A stretch of DNA of 64,000 bases, from NCBI RefSeq assembly GCF_018390575.1, contig NZ_JAHBCJ010000002.1, forward strand, positions 82,811 to 146,810, given 5' to 3'. The position numbers and the translations under genes are program-made. This document shows positions 15,453-25,741 of the stretch, in pieces. The stretch is from Bhargavaea massiliensis (GTDB lineage: Bacteria > Bacillota > Bacilli > Bacillales_A > Planococcaceae). Every line of letters begins with the position of its first letter. Positions within the stretch are counted from its first letter, which is position 1. The notes beneath the pieces were generated by a model, which was given only the letters and a program-made list of their open reading frames with translations, was not told the origin of the DNA and made no database searches.

Positions 15453-18400
15453 GTGAACGAATCCATGCAGCAATTGTGGGTCCATTATTCGGAGAACTAC
15501 CAAAAAATCGATTTCGATGAATATGCCGCGAAGCGGATGTCAATAGGGCCCTCCTCCGATGACACGGTGACAGTTCTTGACTTCCCGTTCGCCAACGGAA
15601 CCATCACGCTTGAAGGCGGGGATGACGGATACCGTGTCAGTGACCGGAAGGGGGACATCGGCTTTCTCAAAATCGGAGATCAGTTGACCGCCCTGCAGAA
15701 AGGCCGGTCACTAAACTTGGCGATCATCCCTGCACCACGCAAAAGCGTAACCTATTTTATCGGCTTCGAAAACCAATTGGTGTTTGCAACGGAAAACCCG
15801 GAAGCGACAGTAAACGTAACAGGCACTGGCCAACCCGGAGGAGGCGAGAACTTTGTCTTGCTGAAAGGGGCGGACGGCTGGTCTGCAGATGTGGAGTTCG
15901 GCAGCCCGTTTTACCTGAACGGCAAGAAGACATCAGGGGCGGTGCGGCTCAGAGAAGGGGATGTGATCCAGTGGCTCATGCTGGAGATCCACTTGGCCGG
16001 AAACGACAGAATTGAGATCGCTTCACCCTACTCCTACAGGACGGCCCTCCCGGTCTTTGAAGAACCGGAGTCTGAGGTGAAGAAAACCTATCCGGTCTAC
16101 CGGCGCACCCCGCGGCTTATCCACCAGGCGCCCGACGATAAGGTATCACTGTCTTTCCCGATGCAGGAACAGCCGGATGAGGGGAGGGGGCTCTGGCTCG
16201 TTATCCTGCCCCCGCTCGTCATGTTGATTGTCATGTCTCTGGTCGTGATCTTCATTCCCCGGGGGCTGTTCATCCTGATTTCCATCTCGATGTTCACCGT
16301 GACGATCATTACGTCTACTGTCCAGTACTTCAAGGAGCGGAAACGCCGAAAGCTTCAGGAAGAAAAGAGGCGTAGGGTTTACAAGGCATATCTGGAAAAT
16401 ATGCGCGAGGAGCTTCACGAACTGCGTGAAGGCCAACAAAGAATGCTTGACTACCATTTCCCTCCATTCCAAGAACTAAAGCGGCTGACGGAGGGACTGT
16501 CGGGCAGGATCTGGGAGAAGGCGAGGGACAATTCAGACTTTCTGCATTTCAGATTAGGGACGGGCACAGTGCCTGCAAGCTACAGCCTTTCTCTTTCAGC
16601 GGGTGACCTTGCCAATCGGGAAGTGGATGATCTCATCGAGCAGTCGAAACGGATGGAGGAAGTGTACAGGGAACTTCGGAACGCACCGATCACAGCCAAC
16701 CTGTCCAAGGGGATAATCGGAATGTTCGGTAAGGAAGAAGTCATCCGGAAAGAGATCGGCCAAATCATCGGACAGCTATCCTTTTTCCATAGCTATCATG
16801 ATGTCAGGTTCATTTATGTGTTCGACACTGCCCGATATGGAGAAGTGGAATGGATGAAATGGCTGCCGCATTTCCAGCTGCCTCACATGAATGCGAAAGG
16901 GCTGATCCACGATGAACGGACCCGTGATCAGCTGCTGGGGTCGCTGTACGAAATATTAAGGGAGCGTGACAATGACGAGAACAAAGGCAAGGTACGCTTT
17001 TTGCCGCATCTCGTCTTCATTGTGTCCGACTACAAGCTGCTGTCTGAACACATTATCATGGAGTTTCTCGAAGGGAAGGACCATGAAGCATTAGGCATTT
17101 CCGTCATCTTCACGGCAAACGCAAAAGAGCGGATTACGGAGAATGTACATATGCTTGTGCGGTATGTCAATGACCGCGAGGGTGACATTCTCATTCGGGA
17201 TGGGATTGCGGCGGACACCCGTTTCAGGCTCGATGCGCAGGAAGCGACAGGGAATGAACGGTTTGCCCGCATGCTGAGGACACTTGACCATCAGACCGGG
17301 GTAACAAACTCCCTGCCTTCTATGGTGAGCTTCCTTGAAATGTATGGCGTGACGGAAGCGGACGACTTGCCGATTGCTGAAAGCTGGCGTGTAAACGAGT
17401 CTGCACGCTCACTGGCAGCCCCGGTCGGGTACAAGGGACGAGAGGACCTGATTGAGCTGAACCTCCATGAAAAGGCTCATGGTCCGCATGGGCTTTTAGC
17501 CGGGACCACAGGCTCGGGGAAGTCGGAGTTTCTTCAGACCTATATTCTTTCGCTGGCGGTCAACTTCCATCCTCATGAAGTCGCATTTCTGCTAATCGAC
17601 TATAAGGGCGGGGGCATGGCCCAGCCGTTCCGCAACATTCCGCACTTGCTGGGCACCATCACCAATATCGAAGGAAGCCGGAACTTCAGTGACCGTGCCC
17701 TCGCCTCGATCAAGAGCGAGCTCAAGCGCAGGCAGCGGCTTTTCGACCGGCATACCGTTACCCATATCGATGAATATGCAGAACTCTATAAAAATGGAGA
17801 GGCACAGGAGCCGATGCCGCATCTGTTCCTCATCTCGGATGAATTCGCCGAACTGAAGACCGAAGAGCCGGAGTTCATCCGTGAACTTGTCAGTGCGGCC
17901 CGAATCGGCCGAAGTCTGGGGGTCCACCTGATTTTGGCGACACAGAAGCCGGGCGGCATCATCGACGACCAGATTTGGAGCAACGCAAGATTCCGGATCG
18001 CCCTGAAAGTGCAGGACGCTTCAGACAGTAAGGAAATCCTGAAAAACGGGGATGCGGCAAATCTCACAGTGACCGGACGCGGTTATTTGCAGGTCGGCAA
18101 CAACGAAGTGTATGAACTGTTCCAGTCCGCCTGGAGCGGGGCGCCTTATCAGAATGAAACGCATGACGGGGAAGATGAAGTGGCCATTGTCACTGATCTC
18201 GGACTGGAGCCACTTACCGGCCTATCTGCTGTCTCAAAGGGCAAACGAAGCGGCCTGACGGAAATCGATGCCGTGACGGCTGCCATTGCATCAACTGCGG
18301 ATGAACTTGGAATCCGGAAGCTCCCAAGCCCATGGCTGCCGCCGTTGCCAGGACGGATCGTGAATGCAGGCGGCTATCAATATGACGGTAAAGGTTTTGC

Positions 18401-19940
18401 CATCGCTGTCATTGATGAACCGGAAAAACAGAGCCAGCGGGCAGTCGGCTATGACCCGATGGGCGACGGGAATGTCGGCATTTTCGGATCGGCCGGCTAC
18501 GGCAAATCCTATACGCTGCAATCACTCCTTCTGGGCATTGCAGGGACCATGACACCGGAAGAGGCGCATTTGTATCTGCTGGATTATGGCAACGGGACGT
18601 TGCTTCCGCTCCGCCAACTTCCGCACTCGGCAGACTATCTGACCTTAGACGAAGAGTTGAAGCGGGATAAGCTGGTCCGGATGATCCGTGCGGAAATCGG
18701 CAAGCGCAAGCAGTTGTTCCAACAGGCGGAAGTCAGTTCCATCCTCATGTACAATCAGATTTCTGAACAGCCGTTGCCGTTGATCTACCTTGCAATCGAC
18801 AACTACGACATCATCCGGGATGAACTGGAGGAACTGGAACTGCAGATGAGCCAGTTTAGCCGGGACGGCTCGGCCTTGGGTATCCACATTCTTCTCACTG
18901 CGACCCGTCCGCAGTCGGTCCGTCATCACCTTATGAACAATCTGAAAGTGAAGATTGTCCATTACCTCATGGACTCTTCTGAGATGTATGGGATGATCGG
19001 ACGCCCGCCATTTACGCCGGAACCTTTCCCGGGACGGGCGATTATCAAAACCGAAGAAACATTGTTCGGCCAACTGTTCCTGCCTGCAAAGGGCGCGGAC
19101 GATTTTGGCGTCCTGAACGGAGTCAAGGAGAAGGTTCAGGAGTTCCGGGGGCGGTATGAAGGGCAAAACGGCCCTTCTCCGATTCCGATGCTGCCGGCGG
19201 AATTGCCGGCACGCCGCTTCGACGAACTTGCCGGGCATACCGCCGCTGCAGGCATGATACCGATTGGCCTGGACGAAGAGGCTGTCCTGCCGGTTTTGGT
19301 CGACTTCAGCAAACACCGCCATCTCCTGCTCGTCGGTCTGCCCGGCCGGGGCAAGACAAATGCAATGAAGCAGTTGATCCGGACGGCCAGAAGGCAGCAG
19401 GCGGGCCCGCTCGCAGTATTCGACTCGTTCGAACGCGGCCTATCGGAATATGCTCAAGACCCTGGCGTCACCTACGCAGAGACGAAGGAGCAGTTGGAAC
19501 AATGGATCACTGATGCGGAAATGTACTTGCAGGAGGCTGAAACTGCATATGTCACTGCCGTGCAAACTGGTGCTCCATTCCATCCCGTGCCTGTTTACCT
19601 GTTTATCGACGGCTACTCAAGGTTTATGCAGACCGTGGATTCCCGTATACAGGACAGGCTGGTAAAACTCATGAAAAACTATGGGCATCTTGGATTTAAT
19701 GTGGCTGTGTCCGGCAACAATGCCGAGTTCACAAAAGGCTACGACGCATTTACGAATGAGCTGAAGCTTGTACGCCAGGCACTGGTATTCATGAAGAAGT
19801 CCGAGCAAACGCTCTTCAACGTTCCATACGAACGGAAAGAAGCCGAGCTTCCTGCTGGCTTTGCACACTATATCCTGAACGGGAACAGCACGAAAATCAT
19901 GATTCCGTTATGCACAATGGAGAAGGAGAACGTACGATGA
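15453..19940 (+). CDS. essC: T7SS ATPase EssC (YukBA), FtsK/SpoIIIE family
   Basis: 1495 residues. The N-terminal FHA-like domains are followed by two transmembrane helices (about 246-290) and a coiled segment. Three ATPase domains follow: D1 with AGTTGSGKSEFLQT near 683, D2 with GSAGYGKSYTLQS near 1010 and D3 with GLPGRGKTNAMKQ near 1293. D1 also has a Walker B-like LFLISDEFAEL. All three P-loops look intact. EssC is the motor and substrate receptor of the system. The start is GTG at 15453 (AAAGGA upstream) or ATG at 15465. The 3' end overlaps esaA by 4 bases. Confidence 0.95.
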   Translation: MNESMQQLWVHYSENYQKIDFDEYAAKRMSIGPSSDDTVTVLDFPFANGTITLEGGDDGYRVSDRKGDIGFLKIGDQLTALQKGRSLNLAIIPAPRKSVTYFIGFENQLVFATENPEATVNVTGTGQPGGGENFVLLKGADGWSADVEFGSPFYLNGKKTSGAVRLREGDVIQWLMLEIHLAGNDRIEIASPYSYRTALPVFEEPESEVKKTYPVYRRTPRLIHQAPDDKVSLSFPMQEQPDEGRGLWLVILPPLVMLIVMSLVVIFIPRGLFILISISMFTVTIITSTVQYFKERKRRKLQEEKRRRVYKAYLENMREELHELREGQQRMLDYHFPPFQELKRLTEGLSGRIWEKARDNSDFLHFRLGTGTVPASYSLSLSAGDLANREVDDLIEQSKRMEEVYRELRNAPITANLSKGIIGMFGKEEVIRKEIGQIIGQLSFFHSYHDVRFIYVFDTARYGEVEWMKWLPHFQLPHMNAKGLIHDERTRDQLLGSLYEILRERDNDENKGKVRFLPHLVFIVSDYKLLSEHIIMEFLEGKDHEALGISVIFTANAKERITENVHMLVRYVNDREGDILIRDGIAADTRFRLDAQEATGNERFARMLRTLDHQTGVTNSLPSMVSFLEMYGVTEADDLPIAESWRVNESARSLAAPVGYKGREDLIELNLHEKAHGPHGLLAGTTGSGKSEFLQTYILSLAVNFHPHEVAFLLIDYKGGGMAQPFRNIPHLLGTITNIEGSRNFSDRALASIKSELKRRQRLFDRHTVTHIDEYAELYKNGEAQEPMPHLFLISDEFAELKTEEPEFIRELVSAARIGRSLGVHLILATQKPGGIIDDQIWSNARFRIALKVQDASDSKEILKNGDAANLTVTGRGYLQVGNNEVYELFQSAWSGAPYQNETHDGEDEVAIVTDLGLEPLTGLSAVSKGKRSGLTEIDAVTAAIASTADELGIRKLPSPWLPPLPGRIVNAGGYQYDGKGFAIAVIDEPEKQSQRAVGYDPMGDGNVGIFGSAGYGKSYTLQSLLLGIAGTMTPEEAHLYLLDYGNGTLLPLRQLPHSADYLTLDEELKRDKLVRMIRAEIGKRKQLFQQAEVSSILMYNQISEQPLPLIYLAIDNYDIIRDELEELELQMSQFSRDGSALGIHILLTATRPQSVRHHLMNNLKVKIVHYLMDSSEMYGMIGRPPFTPEPFPGRAIIKTEETLFGQLFLPAKGADDFGVLNGVKEKVQEFRGRYEGQNGPSPIPMLPAELPARRFDELAGHTAAAGMIPIGLDEEAVLPVLVDFSKHRHLLLVGLPGRGKTNAMKQLIRTARRQQAGPLAVFDSFERGLSEYAQDPGVTYAETKEQLEQWITDAEMYLQEAETAYVTAVQTGAPFHPVPVYLFIDGYSRFMQTVDSRIQDRLVKLMKNYGHLGFNVAVSGNNAEFTKGYDAFTNELKLVRQALVFMKKSEQTLFNVPYERKEAELPAGFAHYILNGNSTKIMIPLCTMEKENVR

Positions 19941-22909
19941 AAAGCAACGTCAAAAAATCCGCACCGATCATTGGAGGGATCATTGCCATCCTCGCGCTGC
20001 CTGTCCTGTTTTTCTGGTTCATGTCGGGCAGTTTCACATCATTCGCCAAACCGGCGGAACGGACAATTGCTGTAGTCAACGAGGACCTTGGCAGTGAACG
20101 GGAAGAGCAGAAGATCGAGATGGGAAGAGAGGTCCTCTCCATCCTCTCGGAAGACTCCGATTATAACTGGGAAGTGACCGGCCGGGGTGCTGCGGAAAGC
20201 GGGCTGAAATCAAATCGTTACGATGCCGTCCTGTATATTCCATCCGACTTTTCTTCGAATATCATGTCCTATGATGAACAGAATCCGCAAAAAGCTGAAT
20301 TCAATTACACCATCCAGCAACAGAAGAACGCGGATTCAAAACAAAACGTACTAAAAGAGATTGAGCGCGCGACTGAACGTGTAAACAGCAAAATATCGAC
20401 GATGTACTGGAGCTACGTCGCAATCGAAATGGACCATATCAAGAAAGAATTCTCGTCAATCCTGGATAAGGAAAGCGAGTTCCTGGACGCCATGGTCGCG
20501 TATTACGACCCGGGTTCTTCCGAACTTGCCGATGTCATGAAGCGGCAGCGCGAACAGATGGAACAACTGAGGGAGACCATTGAAGGGGCAGCCAATCAGG
20601 ACCATGCAGCTCGTGTAGACAATGTGGAAGCATTCGAGACCGAACTTTCGGGCTTTCTCCAGAATGTCCAGTCCTACCAGGCATTCCAGGTGGAACAGCG
20701 AAGCATCCTGGAAGATCTTCAGTCGGACAGCATCGCTAAAATCCAGCAGATGGCTGCCGGACAGGCAGCGGAGTACGAGGAAACCGTCCGCCGCCTGAAG
20801 GAAAACAACGGCCAAATGGCGGCGCAATTGGAAAAAGTAAACAAACAGATTGCGGCCAATCAGGAGAAGTTCAGTGACCTTGAGCAAATCCGCCTCAAAC
20901 AGGCAGAACGACAGGCTGAAGAAATTCTCGCGCTACAGGGAACGGCGATTGATGAATACAACGACACACTGATTGGCACCCTGCAAAAAAATCTTAAAGA
21001 CGGCGCAGGTTCCAAGATTCCAAGCGTGACCGAAGTGGAAGACCTGCCGAATATCGATGACTTAAAGGCGATTCAGCAAGAGCTTGAACGTCTTGCAAAT
21101 GAGCATGACAAGGAAGAACCGGCACCACCGGAACAGCCTGAACCGGAAACTCCTGCTGAAGGGGACGGACTGCCTTCTCTTGAAGAAGAAAAGGAGACCA
21201 TCACCGCACTGGCCGCATCGATCGATGGCCTGAAGCAACAGATCGTGGAAGAGCAGCCGGAATCAGAAATCCCGGCCCGACTGGATGAATTGTCCAGCCA
21301 GCTTTCAGATGTGACTCAGTCTATCGGGGCTAAAGAAGAAGAGGCCGAGAAAGATGAAAACGGCAACGATGGAAACAGTGGGAGCAATGGCAGCGGTAAT
21401 GGCAACGGCAATAGTGAAGGGGAAACTAAGGAAAACGTTGCAAAAGTTGCAGCGGGCTACTACGGTGACTTATTCGGCGCATATGAAAGGCTCATGGCAA
21501 TCTATTCGGAGACGAAACTGTACCTCGAAGAGTATCCGGAAAATGCAGTCGCGATCGTCAGGGAGATTGAAAGGAAAGAAGCGGGACTTCTTGAGTTGGA
21601 CACCCTCTCCCCGGAACGGAAAAAAGAACTGAAAGAACTGTTCAAGCAAGCACCTGCAGCTCAAGACCTGGATTCGCTTCTTGCCTATTACGCCACATTG
21701 GAGCAGATGGCTTTCACATTAGATGACCGGACCGACGGGCGCCAGCAGCGGAAAGACGAGGTCTTGAAGGATGAGATCATCCAGACGCTGACGAAAAACG
21801 TCGCAGCACTAAAGGAAGAGGAATTGCTCCAGTGGGAAAAGGTTAGTGAAGGGCTTCCTGAGACAGGTGCGCGTGTAGAAGAATGGAATTCTTCATTCGC
21901 CGCGATTGTCGCCGGCTATGAAGAGTCCGTCGGCATGCAGCACATGAAACTTCTTGAAAATCTTCAGTCGATCGGAGACCAGGCGGATACACTTCTTGCT
22001 CAGCTGCGTGAACCCGGTACCCGCCTTCCGGGCAGCGAGCCGGAGATCTCTTCAAGCGAAGGGGAGCTTGTCTCCGGCCAGCAGACAATCGGAATGCAGC
22101 TGCTCAGTCTGAGTTCGACAATGAATGCAGTATCGGAAGGCCAGGACAGTATTGTCGGCTATGCCCGCGAGCTACAGGGCAAAGCGGAAGGCTTTGAAAA
22201 CGCGACGGATTCATACAGCAGCAGATGGCAGCAAAACCTGGAAGCCATTTCGGCATTCAATGATGACGTTGCAGGCTTCCTTGACAACACGTATGTGGAC
22301 GGACAGGAAAATGGATATGTTTTCGATCACTTCACCAACCCGCTCAGCGTCAGAGGCGAGGCGGTTGCAGGAGAAGAGATGAAGAAAGTGCCGCCGGCTA
22401 TCCTTTTCGTCATCTTGATGATCACCAGTCTGTCGATCGGATTCTTCAGTCATAAGATGCGGGAAGGCACCCCGTTGCTCCGGACTGGGATGCTCGCATT
22501 GTTGGGCGGGATTACGGGACTGATTATCAGTCTTTATAGCGTGAATATGTATGCGCTAAATGACCAGCGGGCGGTAGAGTGGACGATTTTCACTATTCTC
22601 ATCGTCATCGCGGGAGCTGCGCTGATCAGTACGGCGCTTGATGCGGCTGAGACCGCGGGCTGGATTGCGGCGATTGTGCTGGTCTGCCTTTATATCGCCC
22701 CGCTTCTGAAATTGGGTGTCCCGGAAACCAATGTTCCGGATATCCTCTCGCCGGTTTATATGTCGATCAAATATGACCCCGTCACTTTGTTTGACTCCGG
22801 TGCCGCAATCGCCGGTATTTCGGCAGTGGTTCTGCTGACTGCTGCATGGCTCGTTAAAAGGTGGCGTGCCGGTGAAACCATCATTCAGGAAGAATCGTAT
22901 GAGAGTTAA
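19937..22909 (+). CDS. esaA: T7SS membrane protein EsaA (YueB; phage-receptor type)
   Basis: 990 residues. Transmembrane helix 1 is at about 11-31 (IIGGIIAILALPVLFFWFMS), followed by a very long extracellular region with coiled-coil heptads, a Pro/Glu linker and an Asn/Gly/Ser low-complexity stretch. Five or so helices lie from about residue 820. This is the Pip/YhgE-like architecture of EsaA/YueB, which in Bacillus subtilis also serves as the SPP1 phage receptor. ATG at 19937 has AAGGAG upstream and overlaps the essC stop (ATGA). Surface-exposed and variable, it is probably the phage-accessible part of the apparatus. Confidence 0.92.
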   Translation: MKSNVKKSAPIIGGIIAILALPVLFFWFMSGSFTSFAKPAERTIAVVNEDLGSEREEQKIEMGREVLSILSEDSDYNWEVTGRGAAESGLKSNRYDAVLYIPSDFSSNIMSYDEQNPQKAEFNYTIQQQKNADSKQNVLKEIERATERVNSKISTMYWSYVAIEMDHIKKEFSSILDKESEFLDAMVAYYDPGSSELADVMKRQREQMEQLRETIEGAANQDHAARVDNVEAFETELSGFLQNVQSYQAFQVEQRSILEDLQSDSIAKIQQMAAGQAAEYEETVRRLKENNGQMAAQLEKVNKQIAANQEKFSDLEQIRLKQAERQAEEILALQGTAIDEYNDTLIGTLQKNLKDGAGSKIPSVTEVEDLPNIDDLKAIQQELERLANEHDKEEPAPPEQPEPETPAEGDGLPSLEEEKETITALAASIDGLKQQIVEEQPESEIPARLDELSSQLSDVTQSIGAKEEEAEKDENGNDGNSGSNGSGNGNGNSEGETKENVAKVAAGYYGDLFGAYERLMAIYSETKLYLEEYPENAVAIVREIERKEAGLLELDTLSPERKKELKELFKQAPAAQDLDSLLAYYATLEQMAFTLDDRTDGRQQRKDEVLKDEIIQTLTKNVAALKEEELLQWEKVSEGLPETGARVEEWNSSFAAIVAGYEESVGMQHMKLLENLQSIGDQADTLLAQLREPGTRLPGSEPEISSSEGELVSGQQTIGMQLLSLSSTMNAVSEGQDSIVGYARELQGKAEGFENATDSYSSRWQQNLEAISAFNDDVAGFLDNTYVDGQENGYVFDHFTNPLSVRGEAVAGEEMKKVPPAILFVILMITSLSIGFFSHKMREGTPLLRTGMLALLGGITGLIISLYSVNMYALNDQRAVEWTIFTILIVIAGAALISTALDAAETAGWIAAIVLVCLYIAPLLKLGVPETNVPDILSPVYMSIKYDPVTLFDSGAAIAGISAVVLLTAAWLVKRWRAGETIIQEESYES

Positions 22910-23447
22910 GCATGCCGTTGCCGTTCTTGCGGCAACGTTCTTCTTCTCAGCGGCAATTCCGGCAGCCGCAAACACGGGAAGCCATCCGGGGGACTCACTG
23001 GAACCGCTTGAATACAAGTCGCTTCCATTCAGGAAGAAGACGGAATACCTGCATGACAGCAGAAAGGTTGAGATGAAAAACACTTTGACCGAAGCGCAGG
23101 TCAATCTTAACTTTTCTGAACCTGTACGATTTAAGCCCCCTATAGAAGTTTCAGACCTGTTTCTTGAACCGGGCCGTCCTGAAACAGGGACGGCGGCAGC
23201 AAAGGCTGCTGAGCTTGGCTTGTTCACTGAATCGCAAGAAACAGCAGCGGGGCAGTCCGGCAAGACTGTGGACATTCCGGATGAGCCAACCGGTGATCAC
23301 CGAATACGGACCTATATTTTTATCGGCTTTATCGGAGCGGCAATTCTTGGCCTTTTCGGCCTCATGATCCCCGCTTTGCTGAAGAGCGGAAGCAAGGGAG
23401 CACCAACAGTCAGGCACAAGGAAGAAACGGAGGGGAAGCATGCATGA
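22899..23447 (+). CDS. essA: T7SS protein EssA (YueC-like)
   Basis: A 182-residue protein with an N-terminal signal-like helix (VKHAVAVLAATFFFSAAIPA), a polar extracytoplasmic part, and a C-terminal transmembrane helix at about 138-161 (YIFIGFIGAAILGLFGLMIP) ending in a short basic tail. Position after esaA and this layout fit EssA, a small core membrane component. The ATG at 22899 has AGGAAG upstream and overlaps the end of esaA by 11 bases. The stop overlaps the next start. Confidence 0.85.
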   Translation: MRVKHAVAVLAATFFFSAAIPAAANTGSHPGDSLEPLEYKSLPFRKKTEYLHDSRKVEMKNTLTEAQVNLNFSEPVRFKPPIEVSDLFLEPGRPETGTAAAKAAELGLFTESQETAAGQSGKTVDIPDEPTGDHRIRTYIFIGFIGAAILGLFGLMIPALLKSGSKGAPTVRHKEETEGKHA

Positions 23448-23794
23448 TCTCGTATTATCAGATGCTTATGGAGGAAAAGCGGCAGCAGATCAGGCGGCTG
23501 AACAGCTGCAGGGGGGAACTGCAGGGGAAACAGGGCGAATTTCAGTCTAAAGAATCGAAATTCAAAGAACCCGAACTGACTGCCCGGACATGGCATGGGC
23601 AACATGCAAATCAGTTCAACAGCACGCGGGAGTCTGGAATCCTGACACCATACCTTGAAGTGTCCGGATCTCAATTCCAGAATGCCTATTCTTCAATCGA
23701 CAATAAAATCACTTTGTTGCAGAGCGAGATCCGGTCACTTGAATCGGTCATCGCCCAGCTCCGCGCACAGGAAGCGGCGGAGCGGCAACGATAA
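23444..23794 (+). CDS. Small helical LXG partner, YwqH/DUF5082-like
   Basis: A 116-residue protein, almost all helical and highly charged, opening ISYYQMLMEEKRQQIRRLNS with ELTARTWHGQHANQF in the middle. This resembles the YwqH (DUF5082) family found directly before LXG toxins in Bacillus, where such WXG-like small proteins are thought to bind the LXG domain and help target it to the secretion channel. It overlaps essA by 4 bases, so the cargo module is translationally joined to the core operon. Confidence 0.8.
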   Translation: MISYYQMLMEEKRQQIRRLNSCRGELQGKQGEFQSKESKFKEPELTARTWHGQHANQFNSTRESGILTPYLEVSGSQFQNAYSSIDNKITLLQSEIRSLESVIAQLRAQEAAERQR

Positions 23795-23809
23795 CCGGAG
23801 GGATAAGTG

Positions 23810-24103
23810 ATGACAGAATTGAAAGTGGCCTTTGAGGAAGTCCGGGCCAAACTCGAGGCATTGGATGCCAAAGCGGCTTCGCTGGATGCCTCAGCGCCGG
23901 GGCAGATCACCGGAAACACCCTCGATACCGCTGATTCGCTAAACGAACTCATGACCTATATGGAACAGATGCTGACCCGCTACCGGGTACTGCTTCAGCA
24001 GAATGTGATGACCTCGGAAGAATCAATCAACTTCCTTGCAGACGTCGACCAGCAACTGGCAACCGCCATCAGCGGAACCGGGAACGGACCCGAGCCCGTA
24101 TAA
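23810..24103 (+). CDS. Small helical LXG partner, YwqI/DUF5344-like
   Basis: A 97-residue helical protein (MTELKVAFEEVRAKLEAL ... LMTYMEQMLTRYRVLLQQN). It matches the second small gene that pairs with YwqH upstream of LXG genes (YwqI, DUF5344). Likely role: heterodimer or chaperone for the LXG domain of the next gene. GGAGGG precedes; ATG at 23810 is used, with a GTG immediately before it also in frame. Confidence 0.78.
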   Translation: MTELKVAFEEVRAKLEALDAKAASLDASAPGQITGNTLDTADSLNELMTYMEQMLTRYRVLLQQNVMTSEESINFLADVDQQLATAISGTGNGPEPV

Positions 24104-24138
24104 GGATTGGATGCTCAGCGGGAAAAGGAGGGAAATCA

Positions 24139-25728
24139 ATGAAAACGCTCGATGTAGCACCCTTTAGGGAAGGGCTGCAGCGCAACCGCGATAAGTTGAA
24201 GAGTCTTCAGCAGGAAATGGACGCAATCCGCACAGGTGTGCAGGCGGTGACGGACCTGGGTGATTCGCTGGCCGGAAGCGGCGGAGAAGCGATCAAATCG
24301 TTTTATCGCGACTGCCATCTGCCATTACTCAACCAGTTCGAAAGCTTTGCCGGCACATTTGAATCTGTTCTGACTTCCATCCAGTATGCGCAGGAATCGC
24401 TGGAACCAAATGCTTCCGGATATATCCGGGAAGGTTTTCTTGAAAGCGAGGTTGAGAACGGCCTGACTTCAATGGCCACCATTTCAAGAAACCTCACTTC
24501 CGATGCGAACGGAATTATGGACTCTGTCGCTGATATTACAGCTCTGCCACACCTGGACGACAGCGACGTCCAGCAGGGCATCCGGAATGCGAGGAAAAAG
24601 AAGGACAACACAGTCACGAATCTGAACGAATTCGATTTAACCCAGAGAAATGCCCTTATCCCGGTACGTGACGGTCTGCTCCGGATGGGGCAGTGGCTTG
24701 GAGAAATTGAGGGGATGTTCAAAGACGGCATCACGGATGTCGATTTTCCTGCTGAAGAATGGAAGGCCTATATGGAGGGCCATCCGATGATCACAGGGGA
24801 AAACATCTGCACCGTCCCGTTTGAGGCAGATCAAGAGGGTGCGCTCAACTGGGCGAGCGTCTCGAAAGCAATCCAGTCAGGAGCCGATGTGGTGGATAAG
24901 GTCGGCAAAGGGGAAGGCGGAATGTCAGCATTTGCACTCTACGTGGCAGGCCGAAAAGGCGGGATTAAAACCACCCGAGCATGGGACCCCAAAAGCCAAA
25001 GCTATAAATACCGGATCAATGCTTCAAAAAAAGCGCTGGATACTCTCAGAGTCCCGCTTGACGCACAAGTCGAGAAAATGTTGACCCGCGGTCTGCCAAA
25101 AGATCGAAGCAAATGGACTCCGCAGCAGGTTGCCCAGTATGAAAGCAGAAGCGTCATGCTGAAATATGCCACCCGCAAACCGGGCCAGAGCGGCTGGTCC
25201 CCGACCGGCGAGAAAGTGAAGACGATGCATCCGGATATTGAGCATTTCACCGGGAGTGCGACCACTGTCGGCCAAAAAGGCAAGGTCATAGGGACAGCGA
25301 CAGTGAAAGGCACTACCGGCGCATTCACCGATCTGTGGGATGTCAAAGGAACGGCGGACGAGTTCAAGCGGGTCAAGGACCCTGGAATGATGAACAAAGC
25401 GAGCGGAGTCATCAGAGGTACGGGTAAAGCGCTTGGCCCGATTGGCGCGGGCCTTGCCTATGCGGGCAACTATGAGAGTGCAACAGCGGACGGTCTAAGC
25501 GGAGGGGAGGCCCATAAACGGGCCGCTTTGGATACAGCAGTCGACACCGCTGTCGGCGGAGCGGTACAGGCCGGATTCACTGCAGCCGGTACGGCCCTCA
25601 TACCGATTCCCGGGGTCGGCACTGCAGTAGGCATGGCAGCCGGCATCGGGGCCAACTGGCTCTTGAACAAGAAATTCGGTGACTCGGACAAATCTGCCAT
25701 GGATCACATTAAAGGCTGGTTCCGGTGA
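24139..25728 (+). CDS. LXG-domain T7SS toxin with glycine-zipper C-terminal domain
   Basis: 529 residues with an AAGGAGGG ribosome site. Residues 1 to about 215 are an LXG domain (MKTLDVAPFREGLQRN, LAGSGGEAIKSFYRD, a long helical stalk), the secretion module of T7SS toxins. A linker of about 170 residues follows. The last 110 residues are Gly/Ala-rich: GPIGAGLAYAG near 433, then VGGAVQAGFTAAG and GVGTAVGMAAGIGANWLL at about 472-510. Such repeated small-residue spacing suits membrane insertion. No nuclease, NADase or ADP-ribosyltransferase motif is visible. Streptococcal TelE is a described LXG toxin that needs a C-terminal glycine zipper, so a membrane-damaging action is inferred. The adjacent downstream membrane gene is the likely immunity factor. 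Confidence 0.85.
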   Translation: MKTLDVAPFREGLQRNRDKLKSLQQEMDAIRTGVQAVTDLGDSLAGSGGEAIKSFYRDCHLPLLNQFESFAGTFESVLTSIQYAQESLEPNASGYIREGFLESEVENGLTSMATISRNLTSDANGIMDSVADITALPHLDDSDVQQGIRNARKKKDNTVTNLNEFDLTQRNALIPVRDGLLRMGQWLGEIEGMFKDGITDVDFPAEEWKAYMEGHPMITGENICTVPFEADQEGALNWASVSKAIQSGADVVDKVGKGEGGMSAFALYVAGRKGGIKTTRAWDPKSQSYKYRINASKKALDTLRVPLDAQVEKMLTRGLPKDRSKWTPQQVAQYESRSVMLKYATRKPGQSGWSPTGEKVKTMHPDIEHFTGSATTVGQKGKVIGTATVKGTTGAFTDLWDVKGTADEFKRVKDPGMMNKASGVIRGTGKALGPIGAGLAYAGNYESATADGLSGGEAHKRAALDTAVDTAVGGAVQAGFTAAGTALIPIPGVGTAVGMAAGIGANWLLNKKFGDSDKSAMDHIKGWFR

Positions 25729-25741
25729 TGGAGGCAACTGA

